From an uncultured Desulfomonile sp. (GTDB taxonomy: Bacteria > Desulfobacterota > Desulfomonilia > Desulfomonilales > Desulfomonilaceae): a stretch of DNA of 11,651 nt. This document shows, in pieces, positions 1 to 7,256 of this stretch. Position 1 is the first letter of the stretch. Each line of letters begins with the position of its first letter. The position numbers and the translations under genes are program-made. The notes under the pieces are model-generated. The model ran no database searches and was not told where the DNA came from. It saw nothing but the letters and a program-made list of their open reading frames with translations. The stretch spans positions 1 to 11,651 of the forward strand of contig CAIXMD010000171.1 in the NCBI GenBank assembly GCA_903920415.1, in the 5' to 3' direction.

Positions 1-900
1 GAACCGGAGGGAGCGGTCTTGGGCATGACAAAGGAGCAGAGATCCCAAATGGTTGCCGATAATGTGAACGCGGTAGTGCGGGTAGTCGATGACTACCACA
101 CGGTTCTCGAAAATGACGGAGTGCCCCACATAATTGCTCTGCAGCCCATGCTCTACCTGAGCAAGAAACCACGCCATGAGATCGAGAAAAAAGTTGAGGC
201 GCTCGAAGAGCACAAGCAGTACTTTGATCTTCCCACCGATTGGACTTACAGCTTCATTGTTCAACGAATCCGGGAAAACGCCCAGAATAGATATACGCTC
301 ATGGATTTTACGGGTTATTTTGACGACACCGCGGAATGGGTCTTTTCTGATTGGTGCCACCTGACTGCCGGAGCCAATTACCTGATCGCAAAGGAAATGG
401 CCAATCTCATCAAAGAGCATTTCTTCAAGATGCCGCTCTCCGAAGGGGACAAGGTGGAGAGCAAAGATAGTTTTTTCTGGGACCCCGCACTAACTGCAAA
501 AGTTGTTTATGCGCCTCCTCCAGATAATCCAGAAAAAGGACCCCAGAAAATGCTGGCAGGCTATCCGGGCCCTGTGGCGTATTCTTCGCGGACAGTGGCG
601 ACCGACGAGAAACTGGAAGTAGTATTGGGCTTCGACAGAACCTTTCCTTTGAGCCGATTGAGGGTTATTTGGGAAGACGACTCATCCGTTCCCTCGGAAT
701 GGGTTGTGGATGTTTCCACTGATGGTGAGACGTGGAATGAGTGGGTGCGAGGTTCCGATAAAAGCTTGGACAAATTTTCTTGGTGGCCCGGGTACGAATT
801 TTACGGGTCCGAACCAGTTCAGGCTCAGTACCTGAGATACCGGCCCATAGTTTCCAAAGAACGGAGGATTGGTCTCAGGACTCTGAGCGTGCACCGGTAA
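1..900 (+). CDS. SGNH/GDSL-type hydrolase, C-terminal part, with discoidin-like tail (5' truncated by window)
   Basis: The frame is open from base 1, so the gene begins upstream. The TTG at 19 and ATG at 25 are internal codons rather than convincing starts. Seen: 299 codons. Codons 117-120 read Asp-Trp-Cys-His followed by Leu-Thr, matching the C-terminal DxxH block of SGNH/GDSL esterases, which supplies the catalytic Asp and His. The GDS nucleophile block would lie upstream, outside the window. From about codon 185 the sequence turns to beta-rich segments (VVLGFDRTFPLSRLRVIWED, VVDVSTDGETWNEW, YLRYRP) that resemble an F5/8-type C (discoidin/galactose-binding) domain, suggesting carbohydrate binding. 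Such enzymes usually add or remove acyl groups on exported or surface polysaccharide; this substrate is inference. The hydrolase family call is fairly firm. The tail domain is judged by pattern only. Confidence 0.72.
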   Translation, partial: EPEGAVLGMTKEQRSQMVADNVNAVVRVVDDYHTVLENDGVPHIIALQPMLYLSKKPRHEIEKKVEALEEHKQYFDLPTDWTYSFIVQRIRENAQNRYTLMDFTGYFDDTAEWVFSDWCHLTAGANYLIAKEMANLIKEHFFKMPLSEGDKVESKDSFFWDPALTAKVVYAPPPDNPEKGPQKMLAGYPGPVAYSSRTVATDEKLEVVLGFDRTFPLSRLRVIWEDDSSVPSEWVVDVSTDGETWNEWVRGSDKSLDKFSWWPGYEFYGSEPVQAQYLRYRPIVSKERRIGLRTLSVHR

Positions 901-995
901 TCAGGGAAAGTTCTCATACCTTGATAAGGGTTCGCAGCATTCTCCTACGAATTTTATCGGGAAAGAGTGCAGCCATTCTTGACTAGAGCCATTTC

Positions 996-1024
996 TTGCC
1001 TTCTCCACGAGTTAAGAATACAAT
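996..1024 (+). promoter_or_regulatory. Candidate sigma70 promoter for the ABM-domain gene
   Basis: TTGCCT (996-1001) and TACAAT (1019-1024) are separated by exactly 17 nt and lie about 60 nt upstream of the ATG at 1083. This fits a sigma70-type -35/-10 pair with a start site near 1031. It is read by eye in a 180-nt gap that holds nothing else recognisable. Confidence 0.45.
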
Positions 1025-1082
1025 AATTAAAATTGGCGTGAGTTAGTCCTTGCAGGAAGCAGGAAAAAGAAGGGAGAAGCCC

Positions 1083-1400
1083 ATGGCCGTAAAGGTATTA
1101 ATCACCAGAAAGTTCAAGACAGGCAAGTTCAACGAGGCGCACAAGCTTCTCATGGAACTGAGATCCATGGCCACAGTTCGAAACGGCTACATATCGGGCG
1201 AAACCCTTATGAGCCGGAAAGACAACAACAAATTTCTGGTAATAAGTACCTGGGTCAGTGAAAAACGCTGGGACGAATGGCAGGGGAACCAGAAGAGGAA
1301 AGATTTTTCCAAAAAGATGGAGCAATTCTTGGAATCTCCGGAAAAAATCGAAGTCTTCCTTGTGGGAGAAAAGATTCCTGAGTGGGTGGATATGGCTTAA
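1083..1400 (+). CDS. Small ABM-fold (antibiotic biosynthesis monooxygenase domain) protein
   Basis: A 105-aa protein. The start at 1083 is chosen because GGGAG (1072-1076) sits 6 nt before the ATG; the frame also opens earlier at 1050, but with no comparable ribosome site. The sequence shows the ABM/dimeric alpha-beta barrel layout: a first strand (VKVLITRKFK), a helix (FNEAHKLLMELRSMA), a GYISGETL strand, a strand ending FLVISTWVSEKRWDEW, a second helix (RKDFSKKMEQFL), and a last strand (IEVFLVGEK). ABM proteins are about 100-residue dimers that include quinol monooxygenases and heme-degrading enzymes, but many are uncharacterised. I see no heme- or substrate-specific residue pattern, so the substrate is unknown. 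It has its own candidate promoter and converges on hddA, so it appears monocistronic. Confidence 0.75.
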   Translation: MAVKVLITRKFKTGKFNEAHKLLMELRSMATVRNGYISGETLMSRKDNNKFLVISTWVSEKRWDEWQGNQKRKDFSKKMEQFLESPEKIEVFLVGEKIPEWVDMA

Positions 1401-1473
1401 GTCAGGATTTGGCTCGATAAAGCCGGATCAGTCAATGGTATAATTAACTTAACTGATTTGAGCAAAATCTGCT

Positions 1474-2463
1474 TCAAACGTCATCGGATATGTAAATAAC
1501 TTTGCTGCCCTGCTGTTCAAAACGGAATGGAAGCTCTTGGAGTCGCATGAGAGCTTTTCTGACTCGAGACTGATTCTGCGGTTCGACATAAAATAACAAA
1601 AATCCTCCTCCGCCTGCGCCCAATAGCTTGCCACCTATCGCCCCGGCCTCCAAGGCTTTTTCATAATAGTCGTTTATGGAATCGTTGCTGATCTCTCTGA
1701 CGAGGGTGCGTTTATTCAACCAGGCCTCATGGAGTATTTCTCCGAATCTGTGAAGAGAACGCCCGTCTTGAAGTACTTCAAGGATCTGGCCGCAGAGGTC
1801 TTTCATGCGAGTCAGAACATCCATTTTTTGATCCGTGGTTGCTTTCTGAATTTGCAGTATGTCGCCTGCACGACGAGTAATGCCCGTATAAAATATCAGC
1901 AAGTTGTCCTGAAGAGCTTTCCGTGTGTGAGGGGAGCAGATAACCGGATCTACGAAAACAGACTCGTCAGGGTTAAACCGAATGCGGCACATGCCTCCAT
2001 ACGCCGCGATATACTGGTCCTGCTTCCCGATAGGGTCTCCGAGTCTTTCTATCTCTATTTGGCATGCCTCATGGGCGAGCTGTCGACCCGAAACATATTC
2101 GCCCTTGAATGCATGTAAGGCATGCAGAAGGCCTACCGCATAAGTGCTGGAAGACCCAAGACCGGTCCCTGCCGGTATGTCCGCCATGGATGCAATTTCC
2201 ACGCTGTCCACAACCCCTGTCAACTTCATGGCCTCGCGTATTATCGGATGATGAATTTCATCCACAGAATTCACCAGTTCTGACTGAGAATATTTCAAAA
2301 GGATGCGATTCTCAAAGTAGGGACTCAGGCGATTGATCGTGATGTAAACATATTTGTCCAGGGCAGAGCTTACCACTTCTCCTTGTTCCTTCTGATAATA
2401 GGAAGGCAAATCAGTCCCTCCGCCACAAAAGCTTACACGGAGAGGAGTTCGAGTGATGATCAT
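1474..2463 (-). CDS. hddA: D-glycero-D-manno-heptose 7-phosphate kinase (GHMP kinase)
   Basis: A 329-aa GHMP-superfamily kinase of about the family's usual length. It starts MIITRTPLRVSFCGGGTDLP, typical of HddA. The ATP-binding PAGTGLGSSS loop is at residues 97-106, a DPIGKQDQ block at 143-150, and the C-terminal glycine-rich motif (GGKLLGAGGGGFLLFY) at 277-292. HddA phosphorylates D-glycero-D-manno-heptose 7-phosphate at C1 in the cytoplasm, on the GDP-heptose branch that feeds S-layer, capsule or LPS glycans. The start has AAGG 6 nt upstream. The gene lies 16 nt after the icd stop and is probably co-transcribed with it. No gmhA, gmhB or hddC partner is in the window. A related sugar-1-kinase (for example fucokinase-like) is the main alternative. 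Confidence 0.85.
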   Translation of the reverse strand: MIITRTPLRVSFCGGGTDLPSYYQKEQGEVVSSALDKYVYITINRLSPYFENRILLKYSQSELVNSVDEIHHPIIREAMKLTGVVDSVEIASMADIPAGTGLGSSSTYAVGLLHALHAFKGEYVSGRQLAHEACQIEIERLGDPIGKQDQYIAAYGGMCRIRFNPDESVFVDPVICSPHTRKALQDNLLIFYTGITRRAGDILQIQKATTDQKMDVLTRMKDLCGQILEVLQDGRSLHRFGEILHEAWLNKRTLVREISNDSINDYYEKALEAGAIGGKLLGAGGGGFLLFYVEPQNQSRVRKALMRLQELPFRFEQQGSKVIYISDDV

Positions 2464-2479
2464 GAGGCACCTTTATGTA

Positions 2480-3742
2480 TCAATAGGTTAATATCAAGTT
2501 CATGCGTTCTATTACTGCCCTTGCGAAACCTGAGCAGGAAACTTCTCGCGCCCCAGGCATAAGCCGGGCAAGATCGTACGTTACAGTCCCGGACTGAATG
2601 GTAGAGGACACAGCAGAAACTATCAAGTCCGCAGCATCGTTCCATCCCATATGCCTCAGCATCATCGCGCCTGAAAGGAGCATTGACGAAGGGTTAACCT
2701 TGTCCAGTCCGGCATATTTTGGAGCGCTTCCGTGCGTGGCTTCGAAAACTGCGCATCGGTCGCCGACATTTGCTCCGGGAGCCATGCCTAAGCCCCCTAC
2801 CTGAGCCGCCAGTGCGTCCGACAGGTAGTCTCCATTGAGATTCGGCATTGCCAGGACTTCATATTCACTGGGCCTTAGTAGGACCTGCTGGAACATAGCA
2901 TCCGCAATCCTATCATTAAGCAGGATCTTTCCGTCTGGAATCACCCCCCCATGATGTGTCCACAGATGCTCCTCAGATATAACCGCGTCGGGGAATTCTT
3001 CCCTTGCCAGTTCGTATCCCCAGTCCCGGAATGCCCCCTCCGTGAACTTCATTATGTTCCCTTTATGGACCATGGTGACTTTCTTTTTCCCATTTTCAAC
3101 AGCAAATCGGATCGAACGACGGACAAGCCTTTTTGTGGCGCCAGGGCTCATCGGCTTAATCCCGATCCCTGAAAAGGGATCGACTGTTACTCCCATTTCG
3201 TCTCTAAGAAATCTTATCACTCTAGCAGCATCATCACTGCCGGACTTCCACTCGATACCTGCATACACGTCTTCGGTGTTCTCCCGAAATATCACCATAT
3301 CTACTAGCTCCGGTCGAACTACCGGAGATGGCGTTCCCGGTAAGTACCTGATGGGACGGATGCACGCGTACAGGTCAAGCTCTTTTCGCAATGTCACGTT
3401 CAAACTCCGGAATCCTCCTCCCACGGGAGTTGTGAGCGGGCCCTTAATAACGACCAGAGCCTTATTGATGGCCTGGAGCGAGCTAGCCGGTAAATATTCT
3501 TCGGTGTCGCGAAAGGATTTTTCACCGGCTGGAATCTCCCACCAGGCTATTTCCCTTGCCCCACGTGAAACGGTCTTAACAGCCGAGTCGAACACCGGAC
3601 GAGCCGCAGCCCAGATATCAGGACCTACACCGTCACCCTCGATGAATCCTATGATGGGGTTATCTGGTACGTCCAGTCCCAGGTCCGAATCAATACGAAT
3701 CCACTGTCCGTGGGAAGGCGCTTCAGATGAATGATTTGTCAT
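2480..3742 (-). CDS. icd: NADP-dependent isocitrate dehydrogenase
   Basis: A 420-aa homodimeric-type isocitrate dehydrogenase, close to the 416 aa of E. coli Icd. It converts isocitrate plus NADP+ to 2-oxoglutarate, CO2 and NADPH in the TCA cycle. Substrate residues fall at the same numbers as in E. coli: Ser113, Asn115, Arg119, Arg129, Arg153 and Tyr160. The catalytic Lys is at 227, and metal-binding Asp residues at 305 and 309 lie in the NLNGDY..D block. NADP specificity is supported by Lys342-Tyr343 in PKYAG and by Tyr389 and Arg393 in VTYDLAR, matching E. coli K344, Y345, Y391 and R395. Ser113, the AceK phosphorylation site in enterics, is present, but no aceK is in the window. The ATG at 3742 has GGAG 9 nt upstream. 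The gene is divergent from etfB and is followed by hddA. Confidence 0.96.
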   Translation of the reverse strand: MTNHSSEAPSHGQWIRIDSDLGLDVPDNPIIGFIEGDGVGPDIWAAARPVFDSAVKTVSRGAREIAWWEIPAGEKSFRDTEEYLPASSLQAINKALVVIKGPLTTPVGGGFRSLNVTLRKELDLYACIRPIRYLPGTPSPVVRPELVDMVIFRENTEDVYAGIEWKSGSDDAARVIRFLRDEMGVTVDPFSGIGIKPMSPGATKRLVRRSIRFAVENGKKKVTMVHKGNIMKFTEGAFRDWGYELAREEFPDAVISEEHLWTHHGGVIPDGKILLNDRIADAMFQQVLLRPSEYEVLAMPNLNGDYLSDALAAQVGGLGMAPGANVGDRCAVFEATHGSAPKYAGLDKVNPSSMLLSGAMMLRHMGWNDAADLIVSAVSSTIQSGTVTYDLARLMPGAREVSCSGFARAVIERMNLILTY

Positions 3743-3780
3743 GAATTAATTCTCCAGAAATTTTCTACGAGTAGTTCTGG

Positions 3781-3795
3781 TCAAGTTGAGCTTGA
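3781..3795. promoter_or_regulatory. Near-perfect 15-bp palindrome, possible operator between icd and etfB
   Basis: TCAAGTTGAGCTTGA has matching arms TCAAG/CTTGA, with one mismatch next to the centre. It overlaps the TTGACA hexamer of the candidate etfB promoter and lies about 40-55 nt upstream of the icd start. That position would suit a dimeric repressor acting on one or both divergent genes. No regulator gene is adjacent, so the role is inference. Confidence 0.35.
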
Positions 3796-3821
3796 CAGGT
3801 CAGTACGCCCAAAGCTATTTT
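3792..3821 (+). promoter_or_regulatory. Candidate sigma70 promoter for etfB-etfA-acd
   Basis: A perfect TTGACA at 3792-3797 is followed 18 nt later by TATTTT (3816-3821). Transcription would begin near 3828, giving a leader of about 30 nt to the etfB start at 3858. The -35 is exact and the -10 is weaker, as expected of a regulated promoter. Confidence 0.5.
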
Positions 3822-3847
3822 TGTATATGTCGTGTCAAATTTATAAT

Positions 3848-3851
3848 GGAG
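3848..3851 (+). promoter_or_regulatory. Ribosome binding site deciding the etfB start
   Basis: GGAG lies 6 nt upstream of the ATG at 3858. It favours that start over the in-frame ATG at 3846 and the more upstream start at 3786, which lies before the candidate promoter. Confidence 0.6.
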
Positions 3852-3857
3852 ATTATT

Positions 3858-4655
3858 ATGCACATTATCGTTCTGGTCAAACAGGTACCGAACACCAGTG
3901 AGGTACGGCTTGATCCGAAAACCGGGAACCTCATCAGGGAAGGTGTTGAAAGCATAATTAATCCGGAAGATCGCCACGCTCTGGAAGCAGCCTTACAGAT
4001 CAAAGACGATGTTGGGGCAACTATCACGGTCCTGTCCATGGGCCCCCCGCAATCGATGGAGGTCGTGTGTGAAGCATTGGCAATGGGAGCAGACCGTGGT
4101 ATTCTTCTTACGGATAGAGCTTTTTCAGGCGCAGACACTTGGGCTACGTCAAGTACCCTTGGCCTTGCGATCAAACATATTGGAGATTTCGACCTGATTC
4201 TTGCCGGACGACAAGCGGTGGATGGTGACACTGCCCAGATTGGCCCTCAGGTTGCCGAATACCTTGGAATCCCTCAACTTACCTACGTAACTAAATTGGA
4301 AATTCACCAAGGCAGGGTCGTCGCTGATCGGATCATAGAACAGGGATGCGAACATATAGAATCTCCTTTGCCGCTTCTGGCTACTTGTATTGCAGCGCTT
4401 AATCAACCGCGCTACCCAACGGTGGCAGGTATCCTTCAGGCAACCTCGGAGCGTACACCCGTGGAGATATGGAACGCCGCGGATATTGGAGCTAAAGCCC
4501 ATATGGTTGGGCTGCCGGGTTCTCTCACTCAGGTCGTGCGAACATTCACGCCCAAGGAAGCCCGAGATACTCAGTATCTCGAAGGTCCTCCCACTTCAGT
4601 AGCATCCCGCCTGATAGAGGCTTTTCGGGAGAGGAACATCCACCTTGGAGAATGA
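3858..4655 (+). CDS. etfB: Electron transfer flavoprotein beta subunit, CarD/bifurcating-like
   Basis: A 265-aa EtfB. The start at 3858 gives the classic MHIIVLVKQVPNTSEVRLDP N-terminus with a good ribosome site. Seen: an INPEDRHALEAAL helix (residues 34-46), LSMGPP (59-64), an ALAMGADRGILLTDRAFSGA block (from about 73), and a GRQAVDGDTAQIGPQVAEYL block (117-136). Together these form the nucleotide-binding EtfB fold. The GRQA-DGDTAQ-GP form is the one I associate with anaerobe ETFs, such as CarD and the Bcd-associated EtfB, that take electrons from NADH and bifurcate; this is a pattern match, not proof. EtfB pairs with EtfA in the cytoplasm to shuttle electrons to or from acyl-CoA dehydrogenase. 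Its stop TGA (4653-4655) is one base before the etfA ATG, indicating translational coupling. Confidence 0.93.
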   Translation: MHIIVLVKQVPNTSEVRLDPKTGNLIREGVESIINPEDRHALEAALQIKDDVGATITVLSMGPPQSMEVVCEALAMGADRGILLTDRAFSGADTWATSSTLGLAIKHIGDFDLILAGRQAVDGDTAQIGPQVAEYLGIPQLTYVTKLEIHQGRVVADRIIEQGCEHIESPLPLLATCIAALNQPRYPTVAGILQATSERTPVEIWNAADIGAKAHMVGLPGSLTQVVRTFTPKEARDTQYLEGPPTSVASRLIEAFRERNIHLGE

Positions 4656-4656
4656 T

Positions 4657-5844
4657 ATGGCTATCCGTATCGAAATCGACAAATGCAACGGGTGCGGGAA
4701 ATGTACCCGTTCCTGCCCGTACCAGGCCCTTGAACTTGAAGATAAGAAAGCCCGGTGGATTGAAGATCGTTGCACTCTTTGCGGCGCATGCTTGGAATCC
4801 TGCAAATTTGAAGCATTGAGCGGTGAAATCCCTGTTCGAGAAGTGCCGGATTTTAGCGCTTACCGTGATGTGTGGGTTTTCGCTGAACAGCACGACGGAG
4901 TGTTGCACAGATCTGCTTTTGAGCTATTGGGTTGCGCCCGGTCTCTTGCAGATGACTTAGGTGAAAACGTAACAGTCGCAGTGGCAGGTACAGACCTCGG
5001 AGAAAACGCTCAACAATTGATCCAACACGGAGCCGACCGCTGCGTTTTGGTGGAACATAGCGCGCTGGCTTATTATCAGACTTGCACTTATGCCCACGTG
5101 GTCTCGGAATTGATCCGTAAATATAGACCCGGCATCATACTTATAGCTGCCACACATCTGGGAAGAGACTTGGCACCTCGCGTGGCACGCAGAATGGGGC
5201 TCGGTTTAACAGCCGACTGCACCAGGTTGTCGATAGATCCTGAAGAAAAAATCCTTTTGCAGACGAGGCCGGCTTTTGGTGGAAACATCATGGCTACGAT
5301 CGTCACAAGATTTTCCAGGCCGCAAATGGCCACTGTTCGACCTGGAATCATGAAACCCCTGGACCCTGATCCCACGCGTACCGGCAATATTTACTTCGAA
5401 CAGATCAATATGGCCGAATGTATGGAGTTCACGAAGGTTCTTGAGTGTGTTCTCCGCGAGGAAAAAGGCGTTAACCTCGCATCTGCCAAGATAATAGTCG
5501 CAGGTGGAAGGCCTGTATGTTCCGAGCGGGGAATTTCAGTTTTGCGGGAATTCTCAGAGACTGTCGGAGGTCAGATGGCCTGCACACGAGTCGTGGTGGA
5601 AGAAGGTTTTCTCGGCCAGGAACAGCAGGTGGGCCAGACCGGTCAAAGTGTCAGGCCCGAGGTATATTTCGCGTGCGGTATTTCCGGAGCAGTCCAGCAC
5701 AAGGCAGGTATGGAAGGGTCTCGGTATATCGTGGCCATTAACAAGAATCCAGACGCGCCCATCTTTGAGATAGCCGACTTCGCTATTGTGGGGGATCTTT
5801 TCGAAATACTGCCCGCTCTTAGCCGCGCGGTCAAAGAGCAGTAA
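4657..5844 (+). CDS. etfA: Electron transfer flavoprotein alpha subunit with N-terminal 2x[4Fe-4S] ferredoxin domain
   Basis: A 395-aa EtfA, longer than the roughly 320-aa standard because of an N-terminal ferredoxin domain. Two CxxCxxCxxxC clusters are complete: Cys10/13/16/20 (the last followed by Pro) and Cys39/42/45/49. After a short linker comes the EtfA N domain (VWVFAEQHDG from about residue 72; ATHLGRDLAPRVARRMGLGL at about 165-184), then the C-terminal FAD domain with RPGIMKP (228-234), VAGGRPV (281-287), GQTGQSVRPEVYFACGISGA (326-345) and AIVGDLFEILP (376-386). The layout resembles CarE of the caffeyl-CoA reductase complex. The ferredoxin domain would carry electrons between flavin and external ferredoxin. 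ATG at 4657 is preceded by GGAG (4647-4650). The acyl-CoA dehydrogenase follows after 24 nt. Function as a bifurcating ETF is inference from architecture. Confidence 0.93.
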   Translation: MAIRIEIDKCNGCGKCTRSCPYQALELEDKKARWIEDRCTLCGACLESCKFEALSGEIPVREVPDFSAYRDVWVFAEQHDGVLHRSAFELLGCARSLADDLGENVTVAVAGTDLGENAQQLIQHGADRCVLVEHSALAYYQTCTYAHVVSELIRKYRPGIILIAATHLGRDLAPRVARRMGLGLTADCTRLSIDPEEKILLQTRPAFGGNIMATIVTRFSRPQMATVRPGIMKPLDPDPTRTGNIYFEQINMAECMEFTKVLECVLREEKGVNLASAKIIVAGGRPVCSERGISVLREFSETVGGQMACTRVVVEEGFLGQEQQVGQTGQSVRPEVYFACGISGAVQHKAGMEGSRYIVAINKNPDAPIFEIADFAIVGDLFEILPALSRAVKEQ

Positions 5845-5858
5845 ACCAATCGTATCGT

Positions 5859-5863
5859 GAGGA
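5859..5863 (+). promoter_or_regulatory. Ribosome binding site deciding the acyl-CoA dehydrogenase start
   Basis: GAGGA lies 5 nt before the GTG at 5869. The in-frame GTG at 5857 has no Shine-Dalgarno sequence upstream, and its own codons form this site, so 5869 is preferred. Confidence 0.5.
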
Positions 5864-5868
5864 AAATA

Positions 5869-7014
5869 GTGAGCGCTATTCCCAAACCTAAGCCCGAAGA
5901 ACTTCTCCGGAAGACCTTTGCCAGGTTCACCGATGAAGAAATAATTCCAGTAGCCCGTGAGATGGATGAGGAGGAGAAGTTCCCTCGTTGGATGTTCGAG
6001 AAAATAGCTAAAACAGGTGCTTACGGCATACGTTACCCTCGTTCGGTTGGAGGAGCCAGCGGAAACACGACCCAATTCTGCATCATGGTAGAGGAGTTGG
6101 CTCGCGGTTCCATGAGCGTAGCCGCATTTACCGCAATGCAGTGCTTGATGGGTACGAATTTTCTTTTCCAATATGGGACGGCAGAACAACACGAGCGTCT
6201 TCTAAAACCAGCCATCAGGGGTGAAAAAGTTGCATCCTTTGCATTGACAGAGGCAGACGCGGCTACCGACCTGGGCGGAATTAAAACTACCGCGATACAG
6301 GATGGAGAATCATGGGTCATCAATGGTTCCAAGACCTGGATCACCAATGCGCCTGTAGCGGATTTCTTCACTGTCCTCTGCCAGACGGATAAGGCCAAAA
6401 AATTAAGGGGAATGAACTTTTTTCTCATTGAGCGCGGTACCCCCGGGCTTTATGTATCTAAAAAATTTCAAAAACTTGGTACTCGTGCGACGGAAATATC
6501 TGAACTGGCCTTCTCAGATGTGCGTGTTCCACTGGAGAACCGATTGGGCAATGAGGGGCAGGGTCTAAGCAACCTCTTGCGCATACTCTCAGTTATCAGG
6601 GCAATGACAGCAGCCCTTTCGCTTGGATTGGCACGTGCAGCATTCGATCATTCCAAACGCTACACACTTGAGCGAGCACAGTTCGGGAAAAAAATAGCAA
6701 GCTATCAACTCATTCAGCAAAAAATAGCCAACATGGCCACCGAGATCTGGGCCTCTCACCTTATGACATATAAGACCACCGAAATGATCGATTCTGGTGA
6801 ACGGGCCCTCAAAGAGGCGTCCATGGCTAAATATTTCGCATCCGAAGTCGCATGTCGGGCGACCGATGAGGCCACGCGAATTTTCGGGGCTTACAGTTAT
6901 TCAATGGAATATGACGTTCAACGATTCTATAGGGACTGTAGATTCTTGCTTTTTGGCGGAGGGACTTCAGAAATTCTTCAAACTATAATTTCCCGCGAAT
7001 GCGGTGTTTTCTGA
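5869..7014 (+). CDS. Acyl-CoA dehydrogenase family flavoprotein, Etf-linked, atypical active site
   Basis: A 381-aa protein, normal for the family, with a GTG start. Family signatures are clear: FALTEADAATDLGG (residues 124-137, flavin/acyl binding), WITNAPVADFF (157-167), RAQFGKKIASYQLIQQKIANM (269-289), and a C-terminal RIFGAYSYSMEYDVQRFYRD block (337-356). The expected catalytic motif YEGT is replaced by Gly-Gly-Gly-Thr at 363-366 (FGGGTSEIL), so the medium/short-chain-type Glu is absent. At the isovaleryl/long-chain-type position on helix G, my alignment by eye gives Ile243 next to Arg244 instead of Glu-Arg. The catalytic base is therefore not identified. It lies 24 nt after etfA in the same operon, so EtfAB is its likely redox partner. 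It may oxidise an acyl-CoA or, CarC-like, reduce an enoyl-CoA; the substrate cannot be assigned. Confidence 0.9.
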   Translation: MSAIPKPKPEELLRKTFARFTDEEIIPVAREMDEEEKFPRWMFEKIAKTGAYGIRYPRSVGGASGNTTQFCIMVEELARGSMSVAAFTAMQCLMGTNFLFQYGTAEQHERLLKPAIRGEKVASFALTEADAATDLGGIKTTAIQDGESWVINGSKTWITNAPVADFFTVLCQTDKAKKLRGMNFFLIERGTPGLYVSKKFQKLGTRATEISELAFSDVRVPLENRLGNEGQGLSNLLRILSVIRAMTAALSLGLARAAFDHSKRYTLERAQFGKKIASYQLIQQKIANMATEIWASHLMTYKTTEMIDSGERALKEASMAKYFASEVACRATDEATRIFGAYSYSMEYDVQRFYRDCRFLLFGGGTSEILQTIISRECGVF

Positions 7015-7256
7015 TGCACGTCCCGTGCTCACACCACACTACGCATGCACTTTGACAACAAGTGGATGCAGATAAATCCTTTTGCAATGAATAAGTAATC
7101 CGGCTGGACAACGTTTGCCGAAGGACAATCAAAGCGAAGTCAGGTCTTCCCGTTCGTACTGGAGGAGGCATGCCGCCTGCCTTACTGGAATAATAGTGAA
7201 ACTGCCTCGCGAGACCGATAGACATGCTGCTTCCATGAAGGCAAAATCGTATGACC

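Noticed and set aside
1404..1440. GGCT-CGATAA-AGCC stem between the convergent ABM and hddA genes as a bidirectional terminator
   Set aside because: The stem is 4 bp with a 6-nt loop and has no T-run on either side.
3042..3734. 230-codon open frame on + opposite icd
   Set aside because: It lies wholly antisense to the unmistakable icd gene. Its translation has no domain pattern, and such shadows are common opposite codon-biased genes.
7016..7028. GCACG-TCC-CGTGC hairpin just after the acyl-CoA dehydrogenase stop as a terminator
   Set aside because: The stem is only 5 bp and no T-run follows, so it is not a convincing intrinsic terminator.
7152..7182. Near-palindrome around GGCATGCC in the gap after the acyl-CoA dehydrogenase gene
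   Set aside because: It is short, has an internal mismatch and no repeat elsewhere in the window. It sits between convergent genes where an operator is not expected.
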